Source of the DNA: Plantago major
Lineage: Eukaryota > Streptophyta > Magnoliopsida > Lamiales > Plantaginaceae
DNA: 64,000 nt
Reading direction: 5' to 3'
NCBI GenBank assembly: GCA_026545765.1
Contig: CM048843.1
Span: 2,666,001-2,730,000, forward strand
The position numbers and the translations under genes are program-made. Below are positions 23,477 through 36,124 of this stretch, piece after piece (the stretch's first letter is position 1; the number at the start of each line of letters is the position of its first letter). The notes beneath the pieces were generated by a model. It ran no database searches. It was not told the DNA's origin and worked only from the letters and a program-made list of their open reading frames with translations.

Positions 23477-24265
23477 ATCTCGTTTATGCTTCCATATCTA
23501 GTGCAACTCTAGTATAATTTTTATTAAATCTAATATATATTTATCTACAAAACTTCGGAAAATATTTTGAACATATATTTAAATCACAATGAGACGCATT
23601 TAATCCATGTACCAATCTGGATTATTATTATTAATTTGATAAATCATTTTATTCACTAAAATAAAATATAAATTTATTAAATAAGATAAAATGAAATAAT
23701 AAAATTTTAAAAATATATTTGTTCGAGATTTTAAGTGGCAACATATAGTAATTGAAAGGATTGTTCTTTGGTGATTAAATCTCTTAAATCGATAAATTTT
23801 AGCTTTGCACCTTTGTTTCACTTTTCAAATAAATTCAGGTATTTGATGGAGAATTTTATTCTATGAAAGTTTGCCAGGTTAAACTTGAAACTAATGTTTT
23901 AGTACATAGATTATCAGTTGAGTGTTCTTATGATGATGTTGGTTTGGTAGATTTGCATTTCGATTAATTTATTTTATCTTTCCATTTCTATTTATTATTA
24001 AACGTAAAATTTTATGGAATTAGTTGTATTTTCAACCCGTATATCGTTCACTAATTTTTTTTCTTTTTTTGTATATTGGCTGCATTATATATTTTTTATT
24101 AAATCTGATATAAATTTATATTAAAAAATCCCAAAAAATTTGTCGTGCCATGATGAATTCATCTAAAGCTTTTCGACCTTATGACTCGCATGTTTTTATA
24201 AAGGCCACTGATACTGTCAGAGCAGTATTTATGCTGCCAAAGCACTTGATTTAATTTATCAATTA
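23477..24265. other. AT-rich, no gene seen
   Basis: This is AT-rich sequence with no supported gene. A short open stretch near 23840-23965 could be decayed exon sequence, but I cannot assign it to a family. Confidence 0.4.
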
Positions 24266-24793
24266 TTCCCTCAGTTTCACTAAAAGTGAAACAATTGTGT
24301 TGTACACAATCTTTAAGGAAAATGTATGGAATTATGTGGTCCCAAAAAACATGTGGTGGAGAATGAGTATGAGATACTCCCTCCATTTTAGAAAAAGTGT
24401 TACATTTTACTAATCTGCGGTCAACTGTCTCCGCGTTTGACCACAATTTACTCTTAAACGATATTAATAAATAAATTATTAAAATTATATAATAAAAAAT
24501 TAATAATTAAATTTTTATTATATAATTTTATTAAATTATTTACTATTATATTTTATGAGTAATTTGTGGTCAAACTCGAAGACAGTTGACCGGTCAAAGT
24601 CAAAATGTAACACTTTTTCTGAAATGGAGGGAGTAATAATTATTTAATTTAGTGGAAAAGTACATGTGGGCCCGAAAATGTGTGGTTAGAAATGATTTTT
24701 ATTATAAAACTAATTTCCATAAACGGAAACATAACACTTTTAGTGAAACGCACAAAACGGAAAATTGTAACACTTTTAGTGAAACGGAGGAAG
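24266..24793. mobile_element. Stowaway-like MITE, outer, split by another MITE
   Basis: The left end TTCCCTCAGTTTCACTAAAA and the right end TTTTAGTGAAACGGAGGAAG are inverted repeats, flanked by TA (24264-24265 and 24794-24795), as in Stowaway/Tc1-mariner MITEs. Removing the inner MITE leaves about 270 bp, a normal size for the family. Confidence 0.8.
24377..24633. mobile_element. Stowaway MITE, inner, complete
   Basis: This 257-bp element has ends CTCCCTCCATTTTAG and CTGAAATGGAGGGAG, TA duplications (24375-24376 and 24634-24635) and a long near-palindromic AT-rich body. A close relative that has lost its left tip lies at 44055-44294, so the family is repeated within this window. Confidence 0.9.
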
Positions 24794-24795
24794 TA

Positions 24796-25570
24796 TTATT
24801 TTATTAATTTTTTTAATTATTGAATAAAACATTTGGAAAAGACAAGTTTATCTTTAGTAACGTGATGGGAGGAAAGATCCTCAAATTTTATCAAACTCAT
24901 TAACACTCACATTTTCTTCCAAATCAATGACTAATAATCGTATTTATGCTCTCCCGTGACAGAACATGGTTGTGGTTGTAGGTGTATGCCGTAAGAGAAG
25001 AAATCCACCCTGAATTTACCTAATCGAATCAATCTCTACACGACTACACTCTGTTTTTATAAAGATTTTCATTGAACAGAGAATCATCCGACTGTATTCC
25101 TACGCTCCTCTTTTCGTTAGTTAATATAGATATGGTAGCTCTAGAATCTACATCCTCTATCTGTAATGGATGAAGCTTCATGGCAGAAGTAATAGAAACC
25201 GCAAATATCTTCTAACAACCCTGCAATTAATCAACCCTTAAGCCGAAGTCACGGTAACCAAAACCAAATTCCCTTTTCGGAAACTCAGATGAACCAAAAT
25301 AAATTATCTTTTCTTGGTCTTCCCCTTCAGGTCCCTACCGACAACCGGTGGAAACGAAATTGCTAGATCCTTGATGGTCTGTATCTTTTGTTGGTGAGGG
25401 AATCTTACCATAGTTAGTAGTTGACTTAGAGTGAAAGATGATGAAATGGGAATAAAATTTGAGATTCTTTTCTCTAATTACGCAGTAGAACTTATTGTAG
25501 TTTTTCAGAATTTTTATTCAACGATTAACACACTTAATTAAACAATAATTAGGAAATTAAATTTAAGTGC
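24796..25570. other. No gene confirmed
   Basis: This is mostly AT-rich sequence. The minus strand at about 25390-25290 reads IKDLAISFPPVVGRDLKGK and could be a stray exon; I do not recognise it and see no partners. Confidence 0.35.
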
Positions 25571-25830
25571 TTTTTTTTTAGAAGTAAAATGATTTCATAT
25601 CATCAGTAAACTCACAAACATTAGGGAAGTACAGAGAAGCCAGAACTATTGGAGTCTAAGCTACTAGCTAAAAGATGAGCTAAATTGTTCCCACGGCGTT
25701 TGGTAAAAGAAAACTCAACAGAATGAAAAAAAACAAGCAATGAGTCTGGCAGCATCAATGGCCTTTCATAAAGTCGGCTATCAACAATATTATCTACTAT
25801 CATTGTGTACTTAAATGCAACTCTACACAT
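25571..25830 (-). mobile_element. LINE 3' end fragment (RNase H domain)
   Basis: The minus strand encodes the end of a plant LINE RNase H-like domain: FSFTKRRGNNLAHLLASSL, the usual NxxAHxLA signature. It is followed by about 45 codons and a short poly-A (a T run at 25571-25579 on the plus strand). It is 5'-truncated, as is common for LINE copies. It belongs to a different LINE lineage from the element at 52-57 kb, which lacks an RNase H domain. Confidence 0.65.
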
Positions 25831-27550
25831 ATTCTTCTTGAATTGTTATTTTTTTTTATTTGATATGGATCAATATAAATTTGATGTTTCTATATTTTGA
25901 CAATAGGCTCCATCAGATGGGGTTGGACTGGTTGTAAAATATTATTTGACTTGGATTCGAGAGAAATACCATTTATTTGTGATTCTTAATAGGCAGAGGT
26001 TGATGCGGAAAAATGTCGAGTCAAAGTTTACACTACACGACCTGGATAAGGAAGACTAACCTTCAACACGTGTTTGTTCTCCACCACCACGTAAATTAGC
26101 TGAGTTAGTGTTATCATTGACGAAATGTAGCTAAAGTGCCTTGCGTCTTAGTAGTAAATAAAATACAGGTGAGTAAGTTGATGATGTATACGAGCTTTGA
26201 TTATAATTTAAATGTTTATAGAGATCTCTAAGCTTTAACTTATATTCCGGTTTTATGCTCATTGTTCAATAAAGCTTAATTATATTTTATACCTTCAATT
26301 TGTATGGTTTACTGTTGAATATGAATTTTCTTAATGGACATGAATCCAGTTAGGAGGACCTTTGGCTCTATGCTTGATATAGTCCCTTCAACTAATCTTC
26401 TAAGAATGTTCTATGAATCGTGTACTAGACGTGCTCTTTCAGTTCCAGAAAATAGAAGAGATACACATGAGCTAATTGGGGGTGTGTTGATCTTTACATG
26501 TCTATCAACAACATTTTACATGTGAAGACTTTTAATTTTCTTTTCTTTATGTATAAAATTTAATCGGTAGGATGAGGTATGAGGGTTCTCTTCTCTACGG
26601 TCTCTGGCTGGAAGGACTGGTTCTATCCAACCCGAATTCAATTCCGTTCGAAAATGATTTTTAGGTCCGGTCTGGCAAATACTCGAACCCGATCCATACT
26701 TTTGCTACAAGACCCGACCGCAACATTTAATGATTAAGTTAGTAAAACTACTTTCTTGATCCATAACGGACCTGGGGGATATGCATGATACTCTCTAGAT
26801 GGGAAACTCTTTTCGATCTTCTCTCTACTTTCTTGATCTCCATGATGGACCGGGCCGGGAGGGGGTTGTGGAATAAAAACAGTCGCACCATGTGAAATTA
26901 TGTTTGTAGAACAACAATTTTTGTCATTGGTGGGGTGACACATACCACTGCGGGGTTGTTGGGAACTGGTGGGTTGAAAAAACAACTGTAATATATTAAA
27001 TTATATTTGTATAATTTTTTTTATTTGGTGGGGTGCACCATATACTACCGCAGGATTGTTGGGAACAACCCTATTGATCGTGTTGTATACTTTTGTATTT
27101 TATTTTGGTTCCGTTTATGTGATAAAATTTTTCTTTTAAAACATGTACATGTTACTAATTAGCAAGTCGGGCACGGTAGAACCCTAGTTTTAAATTATCT
27201 ATAGCTAACATAAATAAACACTCAATTATATAATATTGAATGAAGAAGGGCTACCGGACGATACCACAATCAACGTTGTTCACACAAATTTGACTACCTT
27301 ATTTTTCTGATTAATTTATTTTATCATCTCCTTCCTATTTATTGTTAAAAGTAAACTATACCCGTGGAGATTAGTACTAGTATAGCTAGAATGAGCTAAA
27401 ATGAAGAGCAAAGATAAAACTATAAATTAAAAAGAAAAAAGAACATATACAGCAGTCCAATAGCTTATCCTCATTACAGCAAACTTGAAAACTAATGAGG
27501 GGACACAAATAATAAGTTGTGAATATATCCACTCCAGCAAACTTGAAAAC
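25831..27550. other. Intergenic, no supported gene
   Basis: No gene can be supported. An open stretch at 26334-26525 (plus strand) might contain an exon (FGSMLDIVPSTNLLRMFYES) because it is less AT-rich than its surroundings and has splice-like borders. I do not recognise it. Confidence 0.35.
26904..27070. repeat. Two imperfect copies of a 65-70-bp unit
   Basis: Sequence from 26904 to 26970, which contains GGTGGGGTGACACATACCAC and ends GGGTTGTTGGGAAC, recurs in diverged form at 26999-27065. I know of no function. Confidence 0.55.
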
Positions 27551-27555
27551 TAAGA

Positions 27556-27921
27556 TCAAAGGATTTCTAGTTTAGTACCAGGCTTGAGGTTTGCACGAAG
27601 TTGTATGGCCTGCTCTCTTGCACGTATTTTCTCTGGGTTCTCATCAAACTCGAAAACAGAGCCTATCAGATGTACACACCGAGGATCAAGACTGATCTTC
27701 TCTAAAGAAACAGCACTCTCTATTAGAAAAACTGCAATCTCTAGATCTATGGGGAAACCAACAAAACCAACCATCTCCACAACTTTCAAGTGGTAGTGAG
27801 GATAAGCTTCCAGACGTTTTAGCCCCTCTCTTTCGTTAAGATCCCTTGCACACAAAGAGAGCTGTGCAGTCAACGGGGGAAAGTTATAATACAATCGTAA
27901 GCCACTTAACAATCCAAACAA
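27556..27921 (-). pseudogene. F-box/FBD/LRR protein C-terminal fragment
   Basis: The minus strand encodes a plant FBD-like C-terminal domain: YPHYHLKVVEMVGFVGF, AVFLIESAVSLEKISLDPRC and LRANLKPGTKLEIL, then a stop. That order and ending are typical of F-box/FBD/LRR proteins. The start shown is only the first open codon; a splice acceptor (AG at about 27907) probably begins the real exon. I see no F-box or LRR exons in the 1.5 kb upstream, so it is most likely an orphan last exon or a decayed gene. Such genes normally encode SCF ubiquitin-ligase substrate receptors. Confidence 0.65.
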
Positions 27922-28557
27922 TTAAAAAATAACAAGAATAAAAGACGGCATGACCTGATAGAATTGGATGTGGGGTAAGTGAAAAAATGATCAGGAGTGC
28001 GCAAAAATGATGAAGTTATCTCAATAAAGCCTACACAGATGGGTAATACAAATCATAGCATTTTATAAGCATAAACACAAATATAATTGGAGCAATGCTC
28101 AAAACCAGTGAATTAGGACGATTCTCAATGAAAGATAGTGAACTCAAAATATCTGAGTAAGCCAACCTACCTACAACACAACATGAATATAAGAGATCAG
28201 CAAAAACTACAATATGAAGAGATCACATAATTTGGTATGACAACGAGACCAAGCCATCATCTTTCAACTCCAATGCAAAAAAGCTAGAATGTATGTTTGC
28301 GTGGGCCTTCCATTAAATCTACTTTTCCGAAATTAAGTGGAGTATATGTAGTTTTTTTGTTTCCTATGTTAACCGAAGATTAGTACTGGCCCTGTATGCA
28401 TCATATACACAATCATCTATCACAGTAAATATCTCTCAAAGCACAAATATAAACACAGAGATAGTCATCTGAGATTCTTACTTTGAAAAAGTGAAGTCTT
28501 CATTGGAGTACTTTGTCGGTGGAAGCAAAACTTGATTGCTTACTAAAATTTATTACA

Positions 28558-28622
<65 letters not shown>

Positions 28623-28682
28623 TGAACAACTATTCGACTTGTGCAATTAAGTACTTAATTTAAGTTAAATTGAACTCATTTG

Positions 28683-28733
<51 letters not shown>

Positions 28734-29508
28734 CAAAAAAACCAACGTGTCTTCTCTAATTAAATTACAATATTTTCGTTCCATTTACCGCCTCCAATAG
28801 TTTTAGTACAAGTTACCTTACAACCTCTACAAATTTCATGACCATTATAGAATGACCTTATGTTCACGGCTCTCTTACCTCCTACACTATACTATTCAAA
28901 TTGAATTACTATTTCATTAATGGCAAAACTCAAAACTTGAAAATTCAAAATTTCCAAAACTCAGACTTCCTATAAAACTCTATCAGTGTCACAATATAAC
29001 ATTAAACGTAAAATCCAAAACTCAATTTCAATGAAAACACTATTCATCATATCTAAAGCTAAATCAACTCGAGTTGAATTTTAAATTGAATCTCACACCA
29101 TGTCCGTGTTCATTTTATTAGGGATTTGAGTAATAATAGGAAAAGTAAAAGGCGTTGATTGTATGATGTGCAAAATTGAGGATATGAGATCATGCGCAAC
29201 ACAGTTTCCGCTAAATACAATACGAAATATTTGTAACTTCACTAAAATTCCCCTAGCACATTAAAAATCTTATAAAATTAACGAAAAATTAAAATAAATC
29301 GTTTATACAAATACAAAATCATTAACATGCATAACAACAATTAAAAAAAATAAAAAAAAAAAACAAAAATAATTTTTTTGTGTGGTTGGCCAGGTATAAT
29401 CATCATACTATGTATTTTATTTTTTATATTATATGGTTCTACTTTTTCATTTCACCACACTACGGTACCATTTGAAGTATCCATGAATAGTTTAGTACTG
29501 TACTAGTA
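27922..29508. other. Intergenic with microsatellites
   Basis: AT-rich sequence without a supported gene. Two long AT microsatellites lie at 28559-28620 and 28687-28729. Confidence 0.5.
28559..28620. repeat. AT microsatellite
   Basis: About 31 uninterrupted TA dinucleotides. A second array of about 21 units lies at 28687-28729; the two are separated by 66 bases of ordinary sequence. Confidence 0.95.
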
Positions 29509-32500
29509 CTCCCTCCGTCCCAGTTTCTCCTTCCCGCATTTCAATTTGGTCCGTCCCAACTCACTACAAAAAAATTGGTTTTTTGTGAAATTTTTTATTA
29601 CCTAAAATCAAAACTTCATCACAATAATTTATTGTGGTAACTTATCTTTGTCACATGATTGTCACATTAGAGCCGTCATATTAGGTTTTGGTGACAAAAA
29701 TACTTTTTTATCACTGAAATTGATGGTGACAATTGTCCCTATTGTCACCGTTGATTATATCTTGTGACAAATTTTTTATCACTAAAATTAACCCTATCAT
29801 CACCAGAAGTCCATATTGTCACCGGAAGCCTAAAAGATCTAAGTCTATGAAAGTTGCTTTTGGTGACAATTGAAACTTGCCACCCAAGTCCTAAACTTCA
29901 TTTGACAAGCAATTTATCACCTAAACTACTTTAACATCAATGACAAGTAAACTGCCACCTAAAGTCCATTAGCTTAAAATGATAAATCTGCCACCTAAAG
30001 TTCATGGCTCGTATCAATGCAAAAATTACCTATAAACCACATTTTAAATGTACTATTAATATACTTATGCATAAAAGCTTAAAATGCTACATTGGACATG
30101 AATATCAAAATATAAAAAACTTCATTCGAACATTTATCACGAAGATACTACAAACATCCATGAAGTACAATATCACATCCAACATATCCTCTAATATGAA
30201 TACTTTTGTCAAAAATTACAAACTTCATCTGCAAAGTATATGTTCCTCAACAACACTTCCATTTGACAAAATCTTGAGTATGATGGAACCTGTAACACTG
30301 GGAAATGAAGACAATCAAAACACAACCAAAGATGTATGCCCAGATTCATTCTATAAGATATACAAATCACGCAACTTATATATGCTGCACAAGTGTTTAA
30401 CATAATCAAGAAAACACAAGAGTACCACATAATCAAGCACAAATAAAGTGCTCAACACCTGAGTGTAGTATATAACTTGAACTACCCCACAAGATATATA
30501 TAGGCAATCAAGCACATGTTCAAAATTAGTCAAGTATATATCATTAAACTACTAAACATAATCTACACTCTCAAATAACAACTATCACTAAAAATAGACA
30601 ATCAATATATTCATAGCCTACACAACACAATATACCAGCCTACATAGAGCACAATATATTTTCAGCATTTCACACAACAAAATTGAAAAAAAAAAAATAG
30701 TAACAAGGTTACAACTTAGACGATATTAACTTTCAAATTAGTTATCTTGAATTACTGTTGTTTAGTCTAACTAGGCCAATCCTACCAGGAACATTACTCT
30801 TCTACTTCCCTGCGGAAGAGCACTTCACTACTCTGCCACGTATATGAAATGATTCTGATATTAGCAAAAAGATTAAATTGTGTTATCGTAACAACTAACA
30901 TTTGACAGCTATATTTGAAAAAGAGCATGCCAAAAACAAACCTGTTTATATGAAAATTCAGTAAAACTTTGTTTAATACATGACACATCGTTAGTTCCCT
31001 TTTAAATTCTTCATAGCAGAAAGTAAGAACTGGGATGTATACCCGTCGTATGCACAACTCTTTCTCCTTATTTGCCATACATCTGCTTGACAAAAACAGT
31101 CACTAGAGTAAACATGGAAATACAACAGACAAGACACAAAATTCATAAAATTAAATATGACTATAATTAATTCTGTATATACAATATAATAATGATTGAA
31201 AGTGAACATTTCAAGTAGGCTTTGATCCTAAACAAAAAGTGATTGAAAAACAAATTATAAAAATTATAAATAAGGAAGAGGAAAACTAACTAGTGTATAC
31301 AAGGAGTACTGCATCTCCATGTACGATCACGCTGCTAAAACACTCGTAACAAATTTGAAACAAGTGAAAGTTACCTTGAAAGTTTTTCTTTTGAGTATAA
31401 TCTCTTTCATCAATTTGATTTTGCTCTTAGGCATCTGCAGTAAGAGAGCAAACACAATACAAGAAGATTATGGATTAATTAGCTAGTGAGGCATTCAGGA
31501 CAATAAAAATTGAAGGCAACACTCATCTAATCTAATAAGTATGTATTAAGAGAAAATCCTAGTGATATTCCGGAAAGCAGAGTATCCCGTGCAAGCCAAT
31601 GCTGAATTGTAACACCATACAGAGTTACAGACCCTTATAACAAAGTACAGAGTGAAGGTGAAGATAAATAAACCATATAAGATTAGAGAGAAATTGCACT
31701 CAAATTGTATGGTGTTCTTATTCCTCTGCCTTTAATTTTCACTCTTTATTAGTATATATTCACTTTCTCTCGTTCTTACTTTGGTCTTTGAATTCTTGAG
31801 TTGTAACTACTCAATCTCATTATATACCATTCAATATCAGGCTGGTTTTCATCATTAACTTGTTTAAGGTTTAGTTTAGTCAAAATTCAATCAAGAAAAA
31901 AGAAATCACTCTTCTGTTGTTACTTATGCATCTAATGTAGTAAATTTCAAATATCCCACTTGCTTCTTCATTTCAGGCAACTATAGATAGCAGCCAGCAT
32001 GTTTTTCCAAGCTTGATTAGATTAAGCTTTCTACTGCTTCGTTAAATTTTCAATCTACATTGATTCTTAATTTTGAACTTCTATATTTATTTGTTCCTTG
32101 TGACATTTATAACAACATGCACATATGAAACGTTTCACAGAGAACAACCAACAGACGTATATTGTGACAAACCAGGAGCATGTATTTAATTATAAGGCTC
32201 ATCAAATTCCTCAAAGAAAAAAAGGGCTCTCAACCAAAGTGAAGTTATTCTTTACTTACCCACACAATGACATCCAACGAGTTGGCCAGGATGTCATACT
32301 GGTGCTTTATGCTCTCCTATGGCTGAAGACACATGAAAAATAAATACAAATCATTATATCAATCGGTGAAATTATCATGTCAGATTATAATTCTCATGCT
32401 TAGTAATTATTTCTTTCTTGAAAAGAATCCTAGAACTGTCAAACTTCTTGATAAATATCTATGGACTTTACTAATGTGATCAAATGAGAAGAAATGATGT

Positions 32501-32650
32501 GATTCGTCAACAGACAAGAAAGAACAAAACATCCACAAATGGAAGAAAAGAGTAACTTTAAGTATCTTTACCCCTTCTTTTGACTTGTTGTCAATCACGA
32601 GCACATGCATGACTCACTCAACATTCGCCAATACTGTGCATCAATGGAAT

Positions 32651-33917
32651 TCATTTATTAGCCAAAAATTCAACGATAAGCACTGTTTGAATCAGGTGCA
32701 CTAACATGAACAACTTCCTTTGATCTTGATGCATTGACAATACATCAAGTTGAAGTCCACCGTCGGTTGATCCCTTGAGAAATAGAAATAAACACATTAA
32801 GCATATTGATAACACAGAAAAGAGTCAAACCGTTAACCAAGGTTGAGAGAACTTACAGAGCTCTTGTCATTGCAACTGCGTAAACGTCGCTTGAGGAATA
32901 TTTTAATCAGGTCTAGGAGGAAGAGCAGCCTGCTGTTGTGCTCTAACGTGTAGCACTGCCTGAAATTTGCATCTAGCAGTCCCTAAAGATTGCAAAAGCA
33001 AAACAGTTGTAATAATAATCCAATTGAATGCATATATAGAAAACATTGCATCTCACATCAAACTTAAGCTCTTGAATAGTATAAAAATATAGTAAATGAA
33101 TGTATACATGCTCATGGACTTCATAGAGTGATTCCTAATTCACCTTATCACGTTGGGAACAAGATCTTGCAATTTCTTCAACTTTCCACTGATCCGGGTC
33201 CTTCGCTCCTAAGACAAGGCTAAAATCATATTGTCTCGCATGCCGGAATAAATTTTCAACTGACAAACACCATGTTTTGCTCTACAAAGATCGAATTCGA
33301 AAAGTACAGCTCTTAGATAAAAGAATTACCAAACTATAGGAAGTACTTTACATTTCGAATCATTCAATCTAGCAAATACAACTTCAATGTATAATGAGTA
33401 ACCAATAACACTGCGAAATTGAAGTCATGAAATGGCCTGAATAAAATACTATCGCAAATTCATACAAAAGCATATGATGCAACTCACTAATAGAACAAAC
33501 AAACAACAGTAGACAAAATATACAAATAAAACTCTCAATTTATCTCCCTATCTGCTAATGTTCATAGTATGTCATTGCCGATATTTAGCAAAATCTATAT
33601 CCAATGTCTAAAATGCCGAAATAGGCATCCAATGTCTAAAATGCCGAAATAGGCAGACAATGTCTAAAATGCCGAAATAGGCAGATATCATCAAATTTAA
33701 GCCACAATCAGATTCGTAACAAGCATTGGACAAATCTAGCAGATAATTTGAATCTGATCAAATGCATAACAGACAGTGAATTCCACCCAATCCTCAAACC
33801 CCTATCAGACTTTTAAAATCCCCAGCAAATACTCAAAATTCAAAAGATTAACACACAATATAAACAAGTTCGAGATTTTACCGAATCTGATCTGAGCCTG
33901 CTCTTTAAATTCTTCAT
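32651..33917 (-). CDS. Four-exon gene of unknown function inside the CACTA-like element
   Basis: Four exons join in phase 0 with GT-AG introns: 33917-33882 (starts MKNLKSRLRSDS), 33281-33144 (includes LFRHARQYDFSLVLGAKDP and WKVEEIARSCSQRDK), 32982-32857 (LLFLLDLIKIFLKRRLRS) and 32773-32651, ending in TGA. The total is 140 residues, basic, with a hydrophobic patch in exon 3. I recognise no domain. The uninterrupted frame through four exons and the coding-like exon 2 argue that this is, or recently was, a gene. Another reading of exon 3, one base out, gives CKFQAVLHVRAQQQAALPP before a stop; it also looks protein-like, so the original gene may have used that frame. It may be captured host sequence or an element-specific gene. 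Confidence 0.5.
33601..33684. repeat. Three tandem 28-bp units
   Basis: The unit CAATGTCTAAAATGCCGAAA plus eight more bases occurs three times head to tail (33601-33628, 33629-33656, 33657-33684) with one or two changes. It lies in the first intron of the unknown gene. Confidence 0.95.
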
Positions 33918-36124
33918 GCCTATAAAAGTGTTAACCGTTGGAATTTACAGAGGTTTCGAACAGACAGATTTTCGCCATTAGCGAAGCAGGATTAATGGAA
34001 CTTCGAGCTTGATTATGAGTTTCCCCAATAAGCTTATCTCCGATTCGCAGAGGTTGGCCGATGAGTACGATTTAACGGAATGAATTTAGCTAGGTTATCG
34101 CCAATTCGCCATTGTCGATTTTGGGAGAAGGAGATTAGGAGAATGTTGAATGTTCAACTCTGAAAACATTATGTTTCTGTAGATATATTTACTGTTAATT
34201 GCTGAAAAGCCCAAATGTATCTTTTAATTACACATTTGCCGCCGAGTTTAAGAAGTTGAAGGTAATTTTAAAACAGCCCCTCCTTCCTTTGACATAACTT
34301 TCAAATTTATCACCTAAAGTGTTTAGGTTTGAATGACAATTTATTATCTTTGTCATTCTTAAGTATTCTATTTTGATAATAAGCCCCAAGTTATCACTTA
34401 AAACTAATTTGTTGTGGCATTTCTTAAAATGTCATAAGAAAGTAATCTATTTTGAAATTTTACCCTATTGTCACTCAAAACTTGTCATTTAAAATTAAAA
34501 CATATTTTTTTTTTTGTAGTGACTTCATCTTCTCATCTTTAAATAGAAAATATTTCTCCTATTTTATACACTATATCTCTTACTTTATTCACCATTTGAC
34601 ATACTTTATTCACTCCCTTTCCTAATTTATCACATTCTCTCCTACTTTATTTCACTTTTCTCTTATATCATGTACCCGGATTCACGGGAAGATGAAACCA
34701 AAACAAAGGGAGAGGGAGTATTATTTTTACTTAATGTATATATTATATAAATAAACATCACATCTTATCATTTCATCATCTCGACTTTCTACGATGTTAT
34801 TTAATGTTATAATTCCCACATACGTCAGATCTAGCCGTGTATTTTATTGTGGTATTTGAAAAATAACTCCCCATATACCACGTTTGGTTGCAAAAACTTG
34901 AAATACCAAAAGCCCGGTAAAATCCAAGCTCACCAAATACCAGAATTTCTGGCCCGCACAATTTGTTCTTCGAAATACATATTTTATGCAATTACATCCT
35001 TATCCCTAACTCAACTAAATCTTCACATCCTAATTCATTCACGCCGTTGCTCCTTCACGCCGTCTATCTACTTTCTTCACATCATGATTCATCCACGCCG
35101 TCTGTCTGCTCCGACGCTAATTTTTTTGCTTAATTAGTTGTCGACTAATTCCGTTCCTATCATTAATCTGTTTCGATACTACTGAATCAAATGGGTTTTT
35201 TTATTTCGTCCACTTTAGTGGATTTTAGTTCCCGTTTTGACTCTAGTTATTATACATGTAGATCTCATAAAATCATGGTAGAGAATACATTTGTATATAT
35301 CCATCCATTTGATTTAAGAATATGCATGGGGACTCTTTTTACATAACAACAATTATTTTCTGAGCACCATATTTTTTTAATCATTATTCCATCTGCAGTT
35401 AACCACAAGAATTGAGGCCGAAAGGAGTGTAATATTATATATTATCATAAAATTCGAAAATAGTTGTTTTCACTACAAAAATATTGGTCTGTAGCTACGG
35501 ATAGATCCGTCGCTACAGACCAGCGATTCGTCGCCCCAGCTCTGGCGACGGATAAAAATTTCGTCGCCCCACTGGAGCTCTAGCGACGGATAGATAATCC
35601 GTCGTCCAATTTGCGACGGATTGGACGACGAATTATCATGTTTGACTTTTAAAAAAAAAATGATTATTGCCGACGGATAAATTATATCCGTCGTCCAATG
35701 TAACGACGGATAGAATCTATCCGTCATTACATTAGGCGACGGATAGAATCTATCCGTCGCCCAATGTAGCGACGGATAGAATCTATCCGTCGTCCAATGT
35801 AACGACGGATAGAATCTATCCGTCATTACATTAGGCGACGGATAGAAGCGATCCGTCGCCCAATGTATTATTGGAATTTGACGGAATCTCAAATTCCGTC
35901 ACTAATTCCGTCACAATTTTTTTTTAATTTTGTTTTTTTAATATTAATCCATGTTTTTCGTATTTCACATATTTAATCAATATAATGCTCGATAATAAAT
36001 CAATAATACGGAAAATGTTTCAATAAATGATAAATAAAAAATGTAATATCCGAATAAGTCTAAATTATCCGAACAAGTCTAAATATAATAAATCTGAACG
36101 TACATAGTACATATACATAACTAG

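Larger units (their letters stand above)
29562..34521. mobile_element. CACTA-like element, 4.96 kb, non-autonomous, carrying a gene
   Basis: The element begins CACTACAAAAAAATTGG and ends TTTTTTTTTGTAGTG. It is flanked by a 3-bp duplication, ACT (29559-29561 and 34522-34524), as expected for CACTA elements. Subterminal regions carry many copies of TTGTCAC/GTGACAA-type motifs (29600-29950 and 34300-34500), which differ from the GACGGAT motif of the other CACTA family here. I see no TNP2 or PF03004-type sequence, so it could not move on its own. It contains a spliced gene on the minus strand (32651-33917). Confidence 0.8.
29509..34718. mobile_element. Stowaway MITE split by a CACTA-like element
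   Basis: The left end CTCCCTCCGTCCCAG (29509) and the right end GGGAGAGGGAG (34718) are inverted repeats with TA on both outer sides (29507-29508 and 34719-34720). The left 53 bases and right 194 bases would make a MITE of about 250 bp. The CACTA-like element at 29562-34521 lies between the two halves. Confidence 0.8.

Noticed and set aside
30004-30405. 133-codon open frame on the plus strand inside the CACTA-like element
   Set aside because: Composition follows the AT-rich background (Asn, Ile, Lys, Thr, Tyr), and no motif or splice context supports it.
33601-33684. Three spaced repeats considered as a CRISPR-like array
   Set aside because: The units are directly adjacent with no spacers, and the sequence is a plant nuclear intron.
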